Shown: positions 1 through 8,311 of the stretch, in pieces
Numbering within the stretch: position 1 is the first letter of the stretch
How the letters are laid out: each line of letters begins with the position of its first letter
Assembly (NCBI GenBank): GCA_943912335.1
Contig: CALTUD010000019.1
Span: 1-64,000 of the forward strand
From: an uncultured Acetobacteraceae bacterium
GTDB lineage: Bacteria > Pseudomonadota > Alphaproteobacteria > Acetobacterales > Acetobacteraceae
Direction of reading: 5' to 3'
DNA: 64,000 nt
Notes under the pieces: generated by a model
What the model was told of the DNA's origin: nothing
What the model saw: only the letters and a program-made list of their open reading frames with translations
Database searches by the model: none
Translations under genes and position numbers: made by a program

Positions 1-54
1 ACGCGGCTTCACATTGTAGTCAATCACACGCTTCACAGGCACCAGTAACTTCAT
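1..54 (-). CDS. etfB: Electron transfer flavoprotein beta subunit, N-terminus only
   Basis: The reverse complement reads MKLLVPVKRVIDYNVKPR, which matches the conserved opening of EtfB. The gene runs off the left edge, so only 18 codons are visible. A GGGAG Shine-Dalgarno sequence lies just upstream of the ATG. EtfAB accepts electrons from acyl-CoA dehydrogenases and passes them to ETF:ubiquinone oxidoreductase. Its divergent position next to fadA fits a shared beta-oxidation regulon. The assignment rests on 18 residues, but the motif is characteristic. Confidence 0.8.
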   Translation of the reverse strand, partial: MKLLVPVKRVIDYNVKPR

Positions 55-102
55 GGTCGCTCCCACGGGGTGAACCGATTTCGGACTCTTTCCTCGCCCT
101 GG

Positions 103-118
103 TTGACGTATGCGTCAA
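103..118. promoter_or_regulatory. Palindromic operator between etfB and fadA
   Basis: TTGACGTATGCGTCAA is an inverted repeat with arms TTGACG and CGTCAA around TATG. It lies midway between divergent etfB and fadA. MerR-family regulators of branched-chain and fatty-acid catabolism (LiuR type) bind palindromes of this length and general shape, and a MerR gene sits at the end of the fad cluster. Binding is inferred. Confidence 0.55.
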
Positions 119-141
119 GACGTTTGCATGCGCCACCCTAG

Positions 142-157
142 TTGACGTATAGGTGAG
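142..157. promoter_or_regulatory. Second, degenerate copy of the operator half-site
   Basis: TTGACGTATAGGTGAG repeats the left half of the operator at 103 exactly for nine bases and then diverges. The two copies start 39 bases apart. It may be a weaker second site for the same regulator. A possible fadA promoter, TTGCAT (124-129) and TATAGG (148-153) with 18-base spacing, overlaps it. Confidence 0.35.
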
Positions 158-218
158 GTATATCGCCGATACGGACGCCGCGATGCGCCGATCGGCTCGA
201 TCGGGAGAAACGAGATCC

Positions 219-1352
219 ATGCGAAACGTGGTCATTGCCGGTTATGCGCGCTCGCCGTTCCATTTCGCCTCCAAAGGCCAGCTCGCCCGCGTACGCGGTG
301 ACGACCTCGCGGCACAGGTCGTACGCGGTCTGGTGGAACGGACCGGCGTCGATCCGGCCGATATCGAGGATCTGATCGTCGGCTGCGCCTTCCCGGAAGG
401 CGAGCAGGGCATGAACGTCGCCCGTCTGATCGGATTGCTGGCGGAATTGCCGCTTTCTGTCGGTGGCGCCACCGTGAACCGCTTCTGCGGCTCCTCCATG
501 CAATCCGTGCACATGGCGGCGGGCCAGATTGCGCTTGGCGCGGGCGAGGCGTTCATCGCCGCCGGCGTGGAAAGCATGAGCCGCGTGCCGATGGGCGGCT
601 ACAATCCGATGCCGAACCCGGCCCTGGCCGCCAAATCCTCGGCCTATATGGGCATGGGCGAGACGGCCGAGAACGTCGCCAGGCTCTATGAACTCGACCG
701 CGCGGCACAGGAACAGTTCGCGGTGGGCAGCCAGCGCAAGGCCGCCGTGGCTCAGGCGGAAGGCCGCTTCCGTGACGAGATCGTGCCGATCAAGACCAAG
801 ACCGGCGTGGTCGACAGCGATGGCTGCCTGCGTCCCGAGACCAGCGCCGAAGGTCTGGCCGGTCTCAAGCCCGCTTTCGACAAGAACGGCACCGTCACCG
901 CTGGCACCGCATCGCCGCTGACCGACGGCGCCAGCGCCGTTCTGGTGTGCAGCGAGGACTACGCCGCGCGGAAGGGGCTGAAGCCGCTCGCACGCATCCG
1001 CGGCGTGGCGATTTCCGGCTGTCAGCCCGAGACCATGGGCCTCGGCCCGATCCAGTCTTCGCGCAAGGCGCTCGGCCGGGCCGGCATCGAAGCCTCGGCC
1101 CTCGACGTGGTCGAGCTGAACGAAGCGTTCGCGTCGCAGGCGATGGCCTGCATCCGCGATCTCGGGCTGAACCCCGAGATCGTCAACATCGACGGCGGTG
1201 CCATTGCCATCGGCCATCCGCTCGGCGCCACGGGGGCGCGCATCGTCGGCAAGGCGGCGTCGCTGCTGGCTCGCACCGGCGGCCGCTACGCGCTCGCTTC
1301 GCAATGCATCGGCGGCGGCCAGGGCATCGCCACCGTGCTGGAGCGCATCTGA
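219..1352 (+). CDS. fadA: Acetyl-CoA C-acyltransferase (thiolase)
   Basis: This 377-residue thiolase cleaves 3-ketoacyl-CoA in the last step of beta-oxidation. The nucleophilic Cys is in NRFCGSSMQ (about residue 90). The GHPLGATG histidine (about 333) and the C-terminal CIGGGQG cysteine (about 363) complete the active site. The frame is open back to 153, but the ATG at 219 has GGGAGA ten bases upstream and gives the usual MRNVVIAGYARSPF start. The stop overlaps the next start as ATGA, so the two genes are translationally coupled and may form a trifunctional-type complex. Confidence 0.93.
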   Translation: MRNVVIAGYARSPFHFASKGQLARVRGDDLAAQVVRGLVERTGVDPADIEDLIVGCAFPEGEQGMNVARLIGLLAELPLSVGGATVNRFCGSSMQSVHMAAGQIALGAGEAFIAAGVESMSRVPMGGYNPMPNPALAAKSSAYMGMGETAENVARLYELDRAAQEQFAVGSQRKAAVAQAEGRFRDEIVPIKTKTGVVDSDGCLRPETSAEGLAGLKPAFDKNGTVTAGTASPLTDGASAVLVCSEDYAARKGLKPLARIRGVAISGCQPETMGLGPIQSSRKALGRAGIEASALDVVELNEAFASQAMACIRDLGLNPEIVNIDGGAIAIGHPLGATGARIVGKAASLLARTGGRYALASQCIGGGQGIATVLERI

Positions 1353-3676
1353 TGAGCGCGCCGATTAAGAAGGTCTGCGTGATCGGTGCCGGCGTGATGG
1401 GCGCCGGAATCGCCGCGCAGGTCGCCAATGCCGGGGTTCCGGTGCTTTTGCTCGACATCGCCAAGGACGGCGAGGACCGCTCCGCCATCGCGCGCGGCGC
1501 CGTGGCGCGCATGCTCAAGACCGAGCCGGCGCCGTTCATGAGCCGTGATGCCGCCAAGCTGGTGGAAGTCGGCAACCTCGATGACGACCTCGAGAAAGTC
1601 TCAGACTGCCAATGGGTGGTCGAAGCCATCATCGAGCGCCTCGACATCAAGCAGTCGCTCTATGCCAAACTCGACAAGGTGTGCGGTCCGGAGACGGCGA
1701 TCTCCTCCAACACCTCCACCATCCGTTTGGCCGCGCTGCTCGATGGCGCCAGCGAGCAGTTCCGCCGTCGCTTCGCCATCACCCATTTCTTCAACCCGCC
1801 ACGCTATATGCGTCTGCTGGAACTGGTGACGGGCCCGAACACCGACGCGGCCCTGTTCGACGGCGTGGTCGATTTCATCGATCGTCGCATGGGCAAGAGC
1901 GTGGTCGTCACCCACGACACGCCCGGCTTCATCGCCAACCGGATCGGTACGTACTGGCTCCAGCACGGCGTGAATCAGGCAGTGGAACAGGGCCTCACCG
2001 TGTCCGAGGCGGATGCGGTGATGGGCCGTCCGCTCGGCATCCCGAAGACCGGCATTTTCGGTCTGCTGGATCTGATCGGCCTCGATCTGATGCCGCATAT
2101 CGCGCACTCCATGACCGAGGCGCTGCCGAAGGAAGACGCGTTCCACGCCACCGTGCGCGAACAGGCCTTCGTCAAGAAGATGATCGCCGACGGCTATACC
2201 GGGCGGAAGGGCAAGGGCGGCTTCTATCGCATCAACAAGGGCGAATCCGGCCGCGAGAAGATCCGCGAATCCATCGGCCTAGTCACGGGCGTCTATGAAC
2301 CGGCCCAGACCGCGAGACTGCCGGACGCGCTCGGTCGCGATCCCGCCGCGCTGATGTTCTCCGACAGCAAATACGGCAAATTCGCCTGGAGGGTGATGGG
2401 CGACACCCTCGCCTATGCCGCGAAGCTGGTGCCGGAAATCGCCGACGACATCGTGTCGGTGGATGCGGCGATGCGTCTCGGCTTCAACTGGAAGCAGGGA
2501 CCGTTCGAACTTCTGGATGCGATCGGACCGGCCAAGGTGGCGGCGCGTCTGGAGCAGGAAGGGCATCCTGTTCCGACACTGCTGCGCGCGGTCGGCGCAG
2601 GCACGTTCTACCGGATCGAGAACGGCGTTCGCGAATTCTTCGGCACGGACGGGCAGTATCACAAGATCCCCGAACGCGACGGCGTCCTGTCGCTGGACGA
2701 TATCAAGCGCAGCAGCAAGCGTCTGGCCGGCAACAAGCAGGCCTCGCTCTGGGATATCGGCGAAGGCGTCGCCTGTCTCGAGTTCCATTCCAAGATGAAT
2801 GCGCTCGACGACAAGATCCTCGCCGTGCTCAAGGAAAGCCTGGAGATCGTCGCGAAGGGCTTCAAGGCCCTGGTGATCAGCAACGACGGCTCCAATTTCT
2901 CCGCCGGCGCCAATCTCGGCACGGTGCTGTTCGCTGCCAACATCGCCGCGTGGGGCGAGATCGAGAAGACTGTCGCCGAAGGCCAGCGCGTGTTCAAGGC
3001 GATGAAATATGCGCCTTTCCCCGTGGTCGCCGCGCCGTCCGGTCTGGCGCTGGGCGGTGGCTGCGAGGTTCTGCTGCATGCCGACAGCATCGTCGCCCAT
3101 GCCGAGACCTATGCCGGTCTGGTGGAAACCGGCGTCGGCCTGATCCCGGGCTGGGGCGGCTGTGGCGAGATGATGGAACGCGTGTCGCGTTTGCCGGGGG
3201 TGCCTAAGGGGCCGATGCCGGTGGTGGCCGCGGTGTTCGAAACCATCAGCCAGGCCAAGGTCTCGAAATCGGCGGCGGAAGCGCGCCAGATGGGTATCCT
3301 GCGTCCGGCCGACAGCATCACGATGAATCGCGACCGGCTGTTGTTCGATGCCCGAGCCAAGGCGCTGGCGCTCGCGGACGGCTATGTCCCGCCCGCCAAG
3401 CCGGAATTCCGTTTGGCCGGCGAAGGCGGACGCACCGGTCTCGGTCTCGCGGTGCACGATTTCGCCAAGCGCGGCATCGCCACGCCGCATGACGTGGTGG
3501 TGGCCGGCGCGCTGGCGGAACTGCTCACCGGCGGCGAGGCGGACGCGATCGACGTGGTGAGCGAAGAGGACATGCTGGCGCTGGAGCGTCGGGCGTTCAT
3601 GCGCCTGATCCGCACCGGTCCGACCTTGCAGCGCATCGAGCATACGCTGGTCACCGGCAAGCCGCTTCGCAACTGA
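1352..3676 (+). CDS. 3-hydroxyacyl-CoA dehydrogenase / enoyl-CoA hydratase
   Basis: This 774-residue bifunctional beta-oxidation enzyme has the FadN/YusL domain order, with dehydrogenase first and hydratase last, which is the reverse of E. coli FadB. A Rossmann GAGVMGAG motif sits at about residues 12-19. The 3-hydroxyacyl-CoA dehydrogenase domains run to about residue 400. A crotonase-type segment with an oxyanion-hole region (NFSAGANLG) follows at about 480-690. The start overlaps the fadA stop (ATGA). It supplies the hydration and NAD-dependent oxidation steps between the acyl-CoA dehydrogenase and FadA. Confidence 0.92.
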   Translation: MSAPIKKVCVIGAGVMGAGIAAQVANAGVPVLLLDIAKDGEDRSAIARGAVARMLKTEPAPFMSRDAAKLVEVGNLDDDLEKVSDCQWVVEAIIERLDIKQSLYAKLDKVCGPETAISSNTSTIRLAALLDGASEQFRRRFAITHFFNPPRYMRLLELVTGPNTDAALFDGVVDFIDRRMGKSVVVTHDTPGFIANRIGTYWLQHGVNQAVEQGLTVSEADAVMGRPLGIPKTGIFGLLDLIGLDLMPHIAHSMTEALPKEDAFHATVREQAFVKKMIADGYTGRKGKGGFYRINKGESGREKIRESIGLVTGVYEPAQTARLPDALGRDPAALMFSDSKYGKFAWRVMGDTLAYAAKLVPEIADDIVSVDAAMRLGFNWKQGPFELLDAIGPAKVAARLEQEGHPVPTLLRAVGAGTFYRIENGVREFFGTDGQYHKIPERDGVLSLDDIKRSSKRLAGNKQASLWDIGEGVACLEFHSKMNALDDKILAVLKESLEIVAKGFKALVISNDGSNFSAGANLGTVLFAANIAAWGEIEKTVAEGQRVFKAMKYAPFPVVAAPSGLALGGGCEVLLHADSIVAHAETYAGLVETGVGLIPGWGGCGEMMERVSRLPGVPKGPMPVVAAVFETISQAKVSKSAAEARQMGILRPADSITMNRDRLLFDARAKALALADGYVPPAKPEFRLAGEGGRTGLGLAVHDFAKRGIATPHDVVVAGALAELLTGGEADAIDVVSEEDMLALERRAFMRLIRTGPTLQRIEHTLVTGKPLRN

Positions 3677-3682
3677 ACCAAG

Positions 3683-3720
3683 AACGGAGCGACGTTTTCC
3701 GCCGGGACGCTTCCGTTTTT
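3683..3720 (+). terminator. Hairpin with T-run after the dehydrogenase/hydratase gene
   Basis: AACGGAGCG (3683-3691) pairs with CGCTTCCGTT (3708-3717) with one bulge and is followed by a run of five T (3716-3720). This is a short rho-independent terminator shape. Its right arm overlaps a second hairpin, so it may be conditional. Confidence 0.45.
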
Positions 3721-3769
3721 CCGCCAGGGGTTCCACCCTCGGGAAAACGGGCGCGGCGGGAAGCGCCGC
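3713..3769 (+). other. Two further hairpins in the fadB-fadE gap
   Basis: CCGTTTTTCCG (from 3713) pairs with CGGGAAAACGG (to 3750) around AGGGG-TTCC-ACCCT. A third stem, GCGGCG (3753-3758) with CGCCGC (3764-3769), follows. The first of these competes for bases with the terminator-like hairpin at 3683-3720. Confidence 0.4.
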
Positions 3770-3805
3770 CGGGCGAAGAGCCCAGGCACAGGAAGGAAAC
3801 GCATC

Positions 3806-5596
3806 ATGCAAGTCTATGAGGCGCCCCTGCGGGACATGCGGTTCGTGCTGCATGAGCTGCACGGGCTGGAGAAGCTGCAAGGGATCGAGGCGTTCGCCGA
3901 GGTGGACGCCGATCTGGCCGACAGCGTGCTGGAGGAAGCCGGTCGCTTCTCCAGCGAGGTGCTGCTGCCGCTGAACGCCTCCGGCGATCTGGAAGGCTGT
4001 CACGCCGAGAACGGTGTCGTGCGTACGCCGGCCGGGTTCCAGGACGCCTATCGCCAGTTCCGCGAAGGCGGCTGGCCGTCGCTCGCCTCCGAACCGGAAT
4101 ATGGCGGCCAGGGCCTGCCGGAATCGATCTCCAAGCTGGTCGAGGAGATCACCTGCGGCGCCAATCTCAGCTTCTCGCTTTATCCGGGCCTGACGCATGG
4201 CGCGGTGCAGGCGCTCAAAGCGCATGGCTCCGACGATCTCAAGGCGCTTTATCTGCCGAAGATGGTGGAAGGCACCTGGACCGGCTCCATGTGCCTCACC
4301 GAGTCGCATTGCGGCACCGATCTCGGCCTGATGCGCACGCGCGCGGTACCGAACGAGGACGGCTCCTTCCGCATCACCGGCAACAAGATCTTCATCTCGG
4401 CCGGCGAGCACGACCTGTCGGAGAACATCATCCACTTGGTGCTCGCCAAGCTGCCGGACGGACCGCCGGGGGTGAAGGGCATCTCCTTGTTCCTGGTGCC
4501 GAAATTCCTGCCCGACGCCGACGGCAATCCCGGCCAGCGCAACGGCGTGCTGTGCACCGGCATCGAGCACAAGATGGGGCTGAAAGGCTCCGCCACCTGC
4601 CAGATGAGCTTCGACGACGCCACCGGGTGGCTGATCGGCCAGCCGCACAAGGGCATGGCGGCGATGTTCACCATGATGAACGAGGAACGCCTGGGCGTCG
4701 GCATCCAGGGCCTCGGCGTCGGCTCCGCCGCCTATCAGGCCGCCGTGTTCTACGCCAAGGATCGGCTCCAGGGCCGTTCGCTTTCCGGCGTCAAACGCCC
4801 GGACCTTCCGGCCGACCCGATCATCGTGCATCCGGACGTGCGCCGCACGCTGATGACCATGCGCGCCAACGTCGAGGGCTGTCGCGCGCTCGGCATCTGG
4901 GTGGCGCAGGCGGTCGATCTCAGCAAGCACGCCAAGGACGCCGCCGAGCGTCAGAACGCCGACGATTTCGTGGCGCTCATGACTCCGGTGGTGAAGGCGC
5001 TGTTCACCGATCTCGGTTTCGAGACCGCCAGCCACGCCATCCAGATCTATGGCGGTCACGGCTATATCCGCGAGCACGGTGTTGAGCAGTATGCGCGCGA
5101 TGCCCGCATCGCCATGCTCTACGAAGGCACCAATGGCATTCAGGCGCTCGACCTCGTCGGCCGCAAGATGCCGTCCAACATGGGTCGCCTGCTACGGTCC
5201 TTCTTCCATCCGGTAGCGGACTGGATCGAGCAGAACCGCACCCATGCGAAGATCGGTGCGCTGGTCGGGCATCTGGAGCGGGCCTTCGGTGCGCTGCAGT
5301 TGTCGACGGGCACGATCGGCGAGCGCGCCCTGCGCGATCCGGAAGAGGCCGGCGCGGCGGCGACCGACTATCTGCGTCTGATGGGCCTGGTGGCGATGGG
5401 CTTCATGCTGGCCAAATCGGCCGCGATCGCCTCGGAGCGCGTCGAGGAGAAGGCCGACGAGACCGGTTTCTACCGGGCCAAGCTCGACACGGTGCAGTTC
5501 TTCTTCGACCGCATCCTGCCGCAGACGGCCAGCCTGTTCCTCGCCATCAAGAGCGGCAAGGCGTCCACCATGGCGCTTGCCGAAGCGGCCTTCTGA
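3806..5596 (+). CDS. Acyl-CoA dehydrogenase
   Basis: This 596-residue FAD enzyme carries out the first step of beta-oxidation and hands electrons to EtfAB. It has the ACAD N-terminal helical, beta-barrel and C-terminal helical domains, followed by a C-terminal extension of the long ACAD type. The catalytic Glu lies in LYEGTNGIQALDLVGRK (about residue 439). GGHGYIREHGVEQYARD precedes it and is typical of the family. An AGGAA Shine-Dalgarno sequence precedes the ATG. The substrate chain length cannot be read from the sequence. Confidence 0.93.
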   Translation: MQVYEAPLRDMRFVLHELHGLEKLQGIEAFAEVDADLADSVLEEAGRFSSEVLLPLNASGDLEGCHAENGVVRTPAGFQDAYRQFREGGWPSLASEPEYGGQGLPESISKLVEEITCGANLSFSLYPGLTHGAVQALKAHGSDDLKALYLPKMVEGTWTGSMCLTESHCGTDLGLMRTRAVPNEDGSFRITGNKIFISAGEHDLSENIIHLVLAKLPDGPPGVKGISLFLVPKFLPDADGNPGQRNGVLCTGIEHKMGLKGSATCQMSFDDATGWLIGQPHKGMAAMFTMMNEERLGVGIQGLGVGSAAYQAAVFYAKDRLQGRSLSGVKRPDLPADPIIVHPDVRRTLMTMRANVEGCRALGIWVAQAVDLSKHAKDAAERQNADDFVALMTPVVKALFTDLGFETASHAIQIYGGHGYIREHGVEQYARDARIAMLYEGTNGIQALDLVGRKMPSNMGRLLRSFFHPVADWIEQNRTHAKIGALVGHLERAFGALQLSTGTIGERALRDPEEAGAAATDYLRLMGLVAMGFMLAKSAAIASERVEEKADETGFYRAKLDTVQFFFDRILPQTASLFLAIKSGKASTMALAEAAF

Positions 5597-5612
5597 GCCG
5601 GCCGGGAGCAGC

Positions 5613-6047
5613 ATGACAGACGAGCGCCTCTACACCGTGACCGAGCTTGCGACAGAGCTCGGCATCACCGCGCGTGCGATCCGCTTCTACGAAGACAAGG
5701 GGCTGATCATTCCGTCCCGTGTCGGATCGACGCGCGTGTATTCCTACCGGGAGCGGGCGCGCATGCGCCTGATCCTGCGCGGCAAGAGCCTTGGTTTCTC
5801 CCTGCGAGAGATCAAGGACTTCCTTGACCTCTACAACGTCGATCCGATGCATCGCGTGCAGCACGAGGCGCTGCTGCACGCCGTGCGCGACCGGATGAAC
5901 AAGCTGGAGCGGATGCAGACGGCGATCGCCCATACGCTCGAGGAGCTACAGGCGATCGAGCATCAGACTGCCGAGCTTCTGTCGACACCGCATCTTCCCG
6001 GTCACGACGAGGCGCCGTTGAAGAGTCAGCCCAGGCGGCGCGCGTAG
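5613..6047 (+). CDS. MerR-family transcriptional regulator
   Basis: This 144-residue protein has an N-terminal MerR winged helix (YTVTELATELGITARAIRFYEDKGL, shown only in part: residues about 5-27, then the RVYSYRERARMRLI wing) and a C-terminal coiled coil (about 80-125). It has no Cys metal site. Acyl-CoA-sensing MerR proteins of the LiuR type look like this. Its position after the acyl-CoA dehydrogenase gene suggests control of the fad genes and etfB. The ATG at 5613 follows GGGAG. The 3' end overlaps the convergent GNAT gene by 22 bases. Confidence 0.85.
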   Translation: MTDERLYTVTELATELGITARAIRFYEDKGLIIPSRVGSTRVYSYRERARMRLILRGKSLGFSLREIKDFLDLYNVDPMHRVQHEALLHAVRDRMNKLERMQTAIAHTLEELQAIEHQTAELLSTPHLPGHDEAPLKSQPRRRA

Positions 6048-6517
6048 AAATGCGTATCCACCGTCATGCGCGGGAACGTGTCCGGCAATGCCTCGACGGC
6101 GACCGGCACGAACCCGTTGCGCTCGTAGAAGCGATGCGCGGCCAGAAAGCGCTCGGTGGTGCCCAGCAGGATCTCGTTCACGCCGCGTTCGCCGGCATTC
6201 CGCAGCAACCGATCCAGCAGCTTCTGCGCCGTGCCGTGCTCGCGGCCACGTGCGTCCGGCGCCACGAACATCTTCCGCAACGCCGCCTGACGATCGCCGA
6301 TATCGCGCAGCCCGATCGTGCCCACCAAACACCCATCCAGCTCGGCCAACAGGAAGTCGCCCGCGCCGGCCTGGTAGAATCCCGGAATGTCGGACAGGTC
6401 CGGCTGATCCGACGCCGTGATCGACAGGCCGAACTCGTCGCGCTGGATACCGAGAATCAGCGCGATCACGGCCGCGGTGTCGCCGGGCGCGAAGCGGCGA
6501 ATCCGGACCCCGCTCAC
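6026..6517 (-). CDS. GNAT-family N-acetyltransferase
   Basis: This 163-residue protein has the GNAT fold order. A beta strand (GTIGLRDIGDRQAALRKMFV) leads into the acetyl-CoA loop RGREHGTAQKLL (about residues 95-106). RFYERNGFVPV near the C-terminus is the typical last motif. The GTG start overlaps the ubiA stop (GTGA), so it is the downstream gene of a two-gene operon. The substrate is unknown. Confidence 0.82.
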   Translation of the reverse strand: MSGVRIRRFAPGDTAAVIALILGIQRDEFGLSITASDQPDLSDIPGFYQAGAGDFLLAELDGCLVGTIGLRDIGDRQAALRKMFVAPDARGREHGTAQKLLDRLLRNAGERGVNEILLGTTERFLAAHRFYERNGFVPVAVEALPDTFPRMTVDTHFYARRLG

Positions 6518-7419
6518 AGCACCACCCGCCCGGCCAGGATCGCCAGCGATACGGCCAGTCCCACCTCGCGGTTGCTGCGGAACAACGCCAGACAGCGCGC
6601 CGGACTTCTGATCTCCAGCGATCGCACCTGACGCGACAACAACAGCGCCGGCAGAAGCAGTACACCGTAGAACAACGCCCCAAGCCCGGCCATGAAGCCC
6701 GACAGCAGCAGCGCGATCAACGTAAGCGCATAGCACGCCGCCACGAAGCGGCGCGGATAGGCCGCCACCATGCGCGAGGTGGATTTCACCCCGATCAGCG
6801 CGTCGTCCTCCATGTCCTGGAAGCCGTACACCGTGTCGAAGCCCAGATCCCACAGAATGGCGGCGGCGTAGAGCACCAGGGCCGTGCCGTCGATGCGCCC
6901 GGCAGCAGCGGCATAGCCCATCGGCGCGCCGAACCCGAAGGTGAAGCCCATCACCAGTTGTGGCCACCACGTCACCCGCTTGGCCAGGGGATAAAGTCCC
7001 ACCAGAACCAGCGAGCCGGCACCCAACGCCCAGCAGAGCGGGTTCAACGACAAGAGCACCGCCAACCCGGCCGCCAGCAGCAACCCCAGAAAGACCGCCG
7101 CATGGCGCATTCTGAGCGCACCGGACGCCAGAGGGCGCCCACGCGTGCGCTCCACCTGCCGGTCCAGATCGCGGTCCCACATGTCGTTCACGACGCAGCC
7201 GGCCGAGCGCATCACCAGACTGCCGATCGCGAACAAGGCCAGCAGACGCACGCGTTCCCATGGCGCCACGCCCTGCGGCAGCAGAATGCCCCACACGCCG
7301 GGCAGAAACAGCAGCCACGTGCCGATCGGCCGGTCCAGACGCGCCAGCAACGCATAGGGACGCAGGGACGGCGGCAGAAACCTGATCCATCCGGTGACGC
7401 GTATGTCGGTATGAGCCAT
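6514..7419 (-). CDS. ubiA: 4-hydroxybenzoate polyprenyltransferase
   Basis: This 301-residue integral membrane enzyme attaches the polyprenyl chain to 4-hydroxybenzoate in ubiquinone synthesis. The first Asp-rich motif is NDMWDRDLD (about residues 78-86). The second is DTVYGFQDMEDD (about residue 195). Both bind the Mg-diphosphate. Several hydrophobic helices fill the rest. The start is close to, and divergent from, rsmE. Confidence 0.93.
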   Translation of the reverse strand: MAHTDIRVTGWIRFLPPSLRPYALLARLDRPIGTWLLFLPGVWGILLPQGVAPWERVRLLALFAIGSLVMRSAGCVVNDMWDRDLDRQVERTRGRPLASGALRMRHAAVFLGLLLAAGLAVLLSLNPLCWALGAGSLVLVGLYPLAKRVTWWPQLVMGFTFGFGAPMGYAAAAGRIDGTALVLYAAAILWDLGFDTVYGFQDMEDDALIGVKSTSRMVAAYPRRFVAACYALTLIALLLSGFMAGLGALFYGVLLLPALLLSRQVRSLEIRSPARCLALFRSNREVGLAVSLAILAGRVVL

Positions 7420-7467
7420 GCGCTCTGCTATGGCGGTGCGTCACCCCGGTCAATCGGAGCCCATCGC

Positions 7468-8196
7468 ATGCAGGATCAGCCCCGCCTTTACTGCGCCGAG
7501 ATCCTGTCCGGCGACGCTGCGATCGCGCTGGAGGCGGGGCAGGCGCATTACCTCGGCGGCGTCCTGCGCCGGAGCCCGGGCGACGCCGTCACCGTGTTCA
7601 ACGCGCGCGACGGAGAGTGGGACGCTTCGATCGCCACGCTGCGCAAGGATCGTTGTCAGGTGACGGTCGGTACGCAACGTCGCCCGCCCGCCCCGGAACC
7701 CGGCCCTATCCTCCTGTTCGCGCCGATCAAGCGCGACGCCACGGATCTGGTGGTACGCATGGCGACGGAATTGGGCGCCGCGTCGATCCGCCCGGTGCTC
7801 ACCGAGCGCACCAACACGGCCAGGGTGAACCTGGAACGCTGGCTGGCCATCGCCACCGAGGCAGCCGAACAATGCGAGCGCCTATCGGTGCCCGACTTCG
7901 CCGAGCCGGTACGTTTGCCCGATCTGCTCGGCGGCTGGGACCACGCCAACCCGCTGCTGGCGGCGCTCGAACGCGCCCCTGATGGCGCAGATACGCGCCG
8001 TTCCCCTTCCGAGTGGCGCCGAAACACGCCGGAGGCCGTGCAGCCAGCCCTTCTGGTTGGCCCCGAAGGCGGGTTCTCCCCAGTCGAGCGCGGCATGCTG
8101 GCCCGCTGCGGCTTCGTGGTGCCGATCCGGCTCGGTCCACTGGTGCTGCGCGCCGAAACGGCGGCGCTGGCCGGTTTGTCGGCCCTGCTCGGTTGA
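7468..8196 (+). CDS. rsmE: 16S rRNA (uracil(1498)-N(3))-methyltransferase
   Basis: This 242-residue SPOUT-family methyltransferase modifies U1498 in the decoding centre. Family marks are HYLGGVLRRSPGD near the N-terminus (PUA-like part), EAAEQCERLSVP in the middle, and the knot sequences LVGPEGGFSPVE and RLGPLVLRAETAAL at the C-terminus. The open frame extends far upstream, but MQDQPRLYCA at 7468 is the natural start and clears the divergent ubiA start. Confidence 0.93.
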   Translation: MQDQPRLYCAEILSGDAAIALEAGQAHYLGGVLRRSPGDAVTVFNARDGEWDASIATLRKDRCQVTVGTQRRPPAPEPGPILLFAPIKRDATDLVVRMATELGAASIRPVLTERTNTARVNLERWLAIATEAAEQCERLSVPDFAEPVRLPDLLGGWDHANPLLAALERAPDGADTRRSPSEWRRNTPEAVQPALLVGPEGGFSPVERGMLARCGFVVPIRLGPLVLRAETAALAGLSALLG

Positions 8197-8311
8197 AACC
8201 GGAACGCGGCCGTCACATTTGATCCGGCGGCGGCCACGCCATAGAGAATGAGTTCCTCGGCGGCCGGCCTCTCAGCCTGCGCGCCTTTCGGTCAAGGATG
8301 CAGGCGGGCAG

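Noticed and set aside
2279..5077. A 932-codon open frame on the minus strand across the fad genes
   Set aside because: It is antisense to two well-matched enzymes and its product is His/Arg/Gly-rich without domains; this is a shadow of GC-rich third codon positions.
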